In this document: piece by piece, positions 14,701 through 15,104 of the stretch
Layout of the letters: each line of letters begins with the position of its first letter
Numbering within the stretch: position 1 is the first letter of the stretch
Source: Planctomycetaceae bacterium
GTDB taxonomy: Bacteria; Planctomycetota; Planctomycetia; Isosphaerales; Isosphaeraceae
Length of the DNA stretch: 15,104 nt
Direction: 5' to 3'
NCBI GenBank assembly: GCA_019232645.1
Contig: JAFANO010000662.1
Location: 1-15,104 of the forward strand
The notes under the pieces: model-generated
The model's input: only the letters and a program-made list of their open reading frames with translations
The model's database searches: none
Told to the model about the DNA's origin: nothing
Translations under genes and position numbers: made by a program

Positions 14701-15104
14701 ACCCTCGGCGTTGGCCTGGGATGGTGTGCCAGGTTGACCAGTTTGGCCGTTGGCATTCGTTTGGGATTGCGTACCGGGCTCACCTCTCTGGCCATTGGCC
14801 TGGGATGGTGCGGCGGTTTGGCCTTTACCATCGGAATTGGCGTTGGCCTGGGGCTGCTCCCCCAGCTGCCCCGGCTGGCCATCGGCGTCCCCCTGCGATT
14901 GAGCGCCGGGCTGACCCTGCTGGCCGTTGGCATTGGCCCGCGACCGCGCGCCAGGTGCGCCCCTCCGTGGGTCATTTGCCCGCGACGGCGCGCCAGGCTG
15001 CCCCTGTTGGCCGTCGGGCTGGGCCTGCGTGCCCGGGGTTTGGTTGGGGTTGGCCCGGGCGACCTCGGGGGAGGTGGTGTTCGAGTTCGGGGCGCCGTTC
15101 GGGG
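11755..15104 (-). CDS. Long Gln/Gly/Asn/Pro-rich repetitive protein with collagen-like triplets and C-terminal helical domain, 5' end outside window
   Basis: The frame stays open from the stop at 11755 to the right edge, giving about 1,115 residues without a convincing start; the ATG at 14682 is an internal Met inside the repeats. From the N-terminal side: degenerate 15-residue units of the form NGQKGEPGTQSQANA (15104 to about 13600; GQKG occurs 14 times below 14682), giving short Gly-X-Y runs broken by SQANAN spacers; a Pro/Gln-rich stretch; a hexapeptide array GQGQ(S/T)P (12784-12999); more Gly/Pro/Gln sequence; and a charged, likely folded C-terminal segment (about 12205-11755) with DLVLRKLEDLLRSDQ and MSREQMEQFVQKFKKA helices. 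No Cys or Trp was seen after 14682. It may be a surface or scaffold protein. Some planctomycete membrane proteins near MoxR/DUF58 genes have similar tails, which is only a recollection. No function is assigned. Confidence 0.85.
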   Translation of the reverse strand, partial: PNGAPNSNTTSPEVARANPNQTPGTQAQPDGQQGQPGAPSRANDPRRGAPGARSRANANGQQGQPGAQSQGDADGQPGQLGEQPQANANSDGKGQTAAPSQANGQRGEPGTQSQTNANGQTGQPGTPSQANAEGQKNQPGMPSQSDANVPQRLTDTQSQANADGQKGMPPQANANGPQGPPGTQSQTNANGQKGPPGTQSQDNANGQKGEPGTQTQANADRHKAEPGAQSQANANGQQGEPGTRTQADANGQKGEPGAQSQDNGQKGKPGTQSQSNPNGQKGMPSQANPNGQKGEPGAQQQANANGQQSDPGAQSQANANANGQKGEPGTQTQDHANGQKGMQSRANDQKGQPGAQSQANADGQKGESGAQTQDNANGQKGMQSRANGQKGQPGAQSQANASGRKGEPGAQTQDNANGQIGQQPRANANGQGDEPGARSQANANGQKGQQSRTNDPTGQPESQTRANADEQKGEPGTQSQANTKGKSQQSQANADGQKGEPGMQPRTNNGQPRGRQNLPDGQPQVPRNARNTRTPPDGQTETQTPPHEQPRNAPKLSDGQPQGPQSEQVAQTTPDGQPQGAQNPPTGPRQGPRGDQGQPNAMADRQNQGPRRPAQQDRPISPDNHQERITDTDRQDSAQDHQLAQRDQANQAPEDSPTPPGHQAGQPGTTPSQSGQNGQTNAQGTQPNQGNRASNSPGQDQTQAQGQTQGHGQTPDQGQSQGQGQSPGQGQTPGQGQSPGQGQSPGQGQTPGQGQSPGQGQSSGQGQTPGQGQGSGVSQGQGQSPGQDQSQGSEGSQGSGDDDTGSGQLGGKPSHVTRRSSGPREGHPRGRSTVRHEGAPSDARGQTRLNQTSQGSNPGQPGATSGRPGAENSQTPPSGQGSGEQGRPGQPNGPGDPQGQPKGQSGNEAEQPGGQGSGTVPEGQRGDGGAGRTPYGGGGNRPGPPGGPAAPDTSKPSPRAESRPVSSEETIAPDIPQSDLVLRKLEDLLRSDQVTPKLEQETGMSREQMEQFVQKFKKAPKATPGPGREIKAKPEPVRTFDPNRKLPDLNPNAKIGSRTIRDRNSFVQDQEHNNLQGPLFEAPSELRSKFDAYRSSLSRSKVATPTRSATAGGGR
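12784..12999 (-). repeat. 18-bp tandem array (12 units) nested in a 54-bp period
   Basis: Twelve consecutive 18-bp units such as CTGGCCTTGGCCTGGAGT and CTGGCCCTGGCCCGGCGA encode GQGQTP and GQGQSP. Units 1, 4 and 7 carry the TGGAGT (Thr-Pro) ending and the units between carry the Ser form, so the first nine form three 54-bp blocks. The last three units are diverged. This indicates expansion by slippage or unequal recombination at two scales. Confidence 0.85.
13600..15060 (-). repeat. Degenerate 45-bp coding tandem repeats (15 aa)
   Basis: Imperfect 45-bp units run through the upstream part of the repetitive gene. Each encodes roughly NGQKGEPGTQSQANA, with shorter variants such as NGQKGMPSQANP where units have lost codons. 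Indels keep the frame, which supports selection on the protein. Boundaries are approximate. Confidence 0.75.
13861..14100 (-). repeat. Tandem duplication of a 120-bp block, about 93% identical
   Basis: 13861-13980 and 13981-14100 align without gaps and differ at 8 of 120 positions by eye. Each encodes a 40-residue composite of the 15-residue motif, including MQSRAN(G/D)QKGQPGAQSQAN and AQTQDNANGQKG. They are far more alike than neighbouring 45-bp units, so this is a recent in-frame duplication. Confidence 0.85.

Noticed and set aside
13600..15060. CRISPR array
   Set aside because: The regularly spaced repeats are in-frame coding repeats without unique spacers of constant length, and no cas genes are nearby.

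Overview
The window looks like chromosome from a high-GC planctomycete, probably of the Isosphaeraceae/Gemmatales type. This is inferred from gene content, not from a marker gene. The signs are a PEP-CTERM (exosortase-sorted) protein, an extracellular subtilase that opens with the 'LE.xESRxLPS'-like N-terminus frequent in planctomycete surface proteins and ends in discoidin-like and malectin domains, an exported EF-hand/methyltransferase fusion, and a very long Gln/Gly/Pro-rich repeat protein. Third-position GC is high throughout, so long antisense open frames are common. They were treated as shadows.

Layout. 1-947 (-): 5' part of a two-helix potassium channel with a cytosolic RCK domain, running off the left edge. 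1013-1117: first copy of an intergenic repeat. 1163-2215 (-): RbsC-type sugar ABC permease. 2216-2701: divergent control region. 2702-3328 (+): PEP-CTERM protein followed by a strong intrinsic terminator (3383-3409). 3785-6304 (+): large multidomain S8 peptidase. 6397-7473 (-): sugar-binding lipoprotein of the RbsB type. 7503-7649: second repeat copy. 7841-8755 (+): HD-domain phosphohydrolase. 8753-8879: third repeat copy, whose first three bases are the HD gene's stop codon. 8942-9799 (-): secreted EF-hand plus O-methyltransferase protein. 9998-11665 (-): nadB, L-aspartate oxidase. 11755-15104 (-): long repetitive protein with collagen-like triplets and a small C-terminal helical domain; its N-terminus lies beyond the right edge.

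How the parts relate. The permease and binding protein could be two parts of one sugar importer, but they are separated by about 4 kb of plus-strand genes for exported proteins, and no ATPase gene is visible. The right-hand minus-strand genes (repeat protein, nadB, methyltransferase) lie head to tail with gaps of 89 and 198 bp and may be partly co-transcribed. The most unexpected structure is the intergenic repeat family: three same-orientation copies with inverted ATACG/CGTAT ends and an AAATTT-rich core, two of them touching gene boundaries. Next in interest are the exported EF-hand/methyltransferase fusion and the nested tandem duplications in the repeat protein gene.
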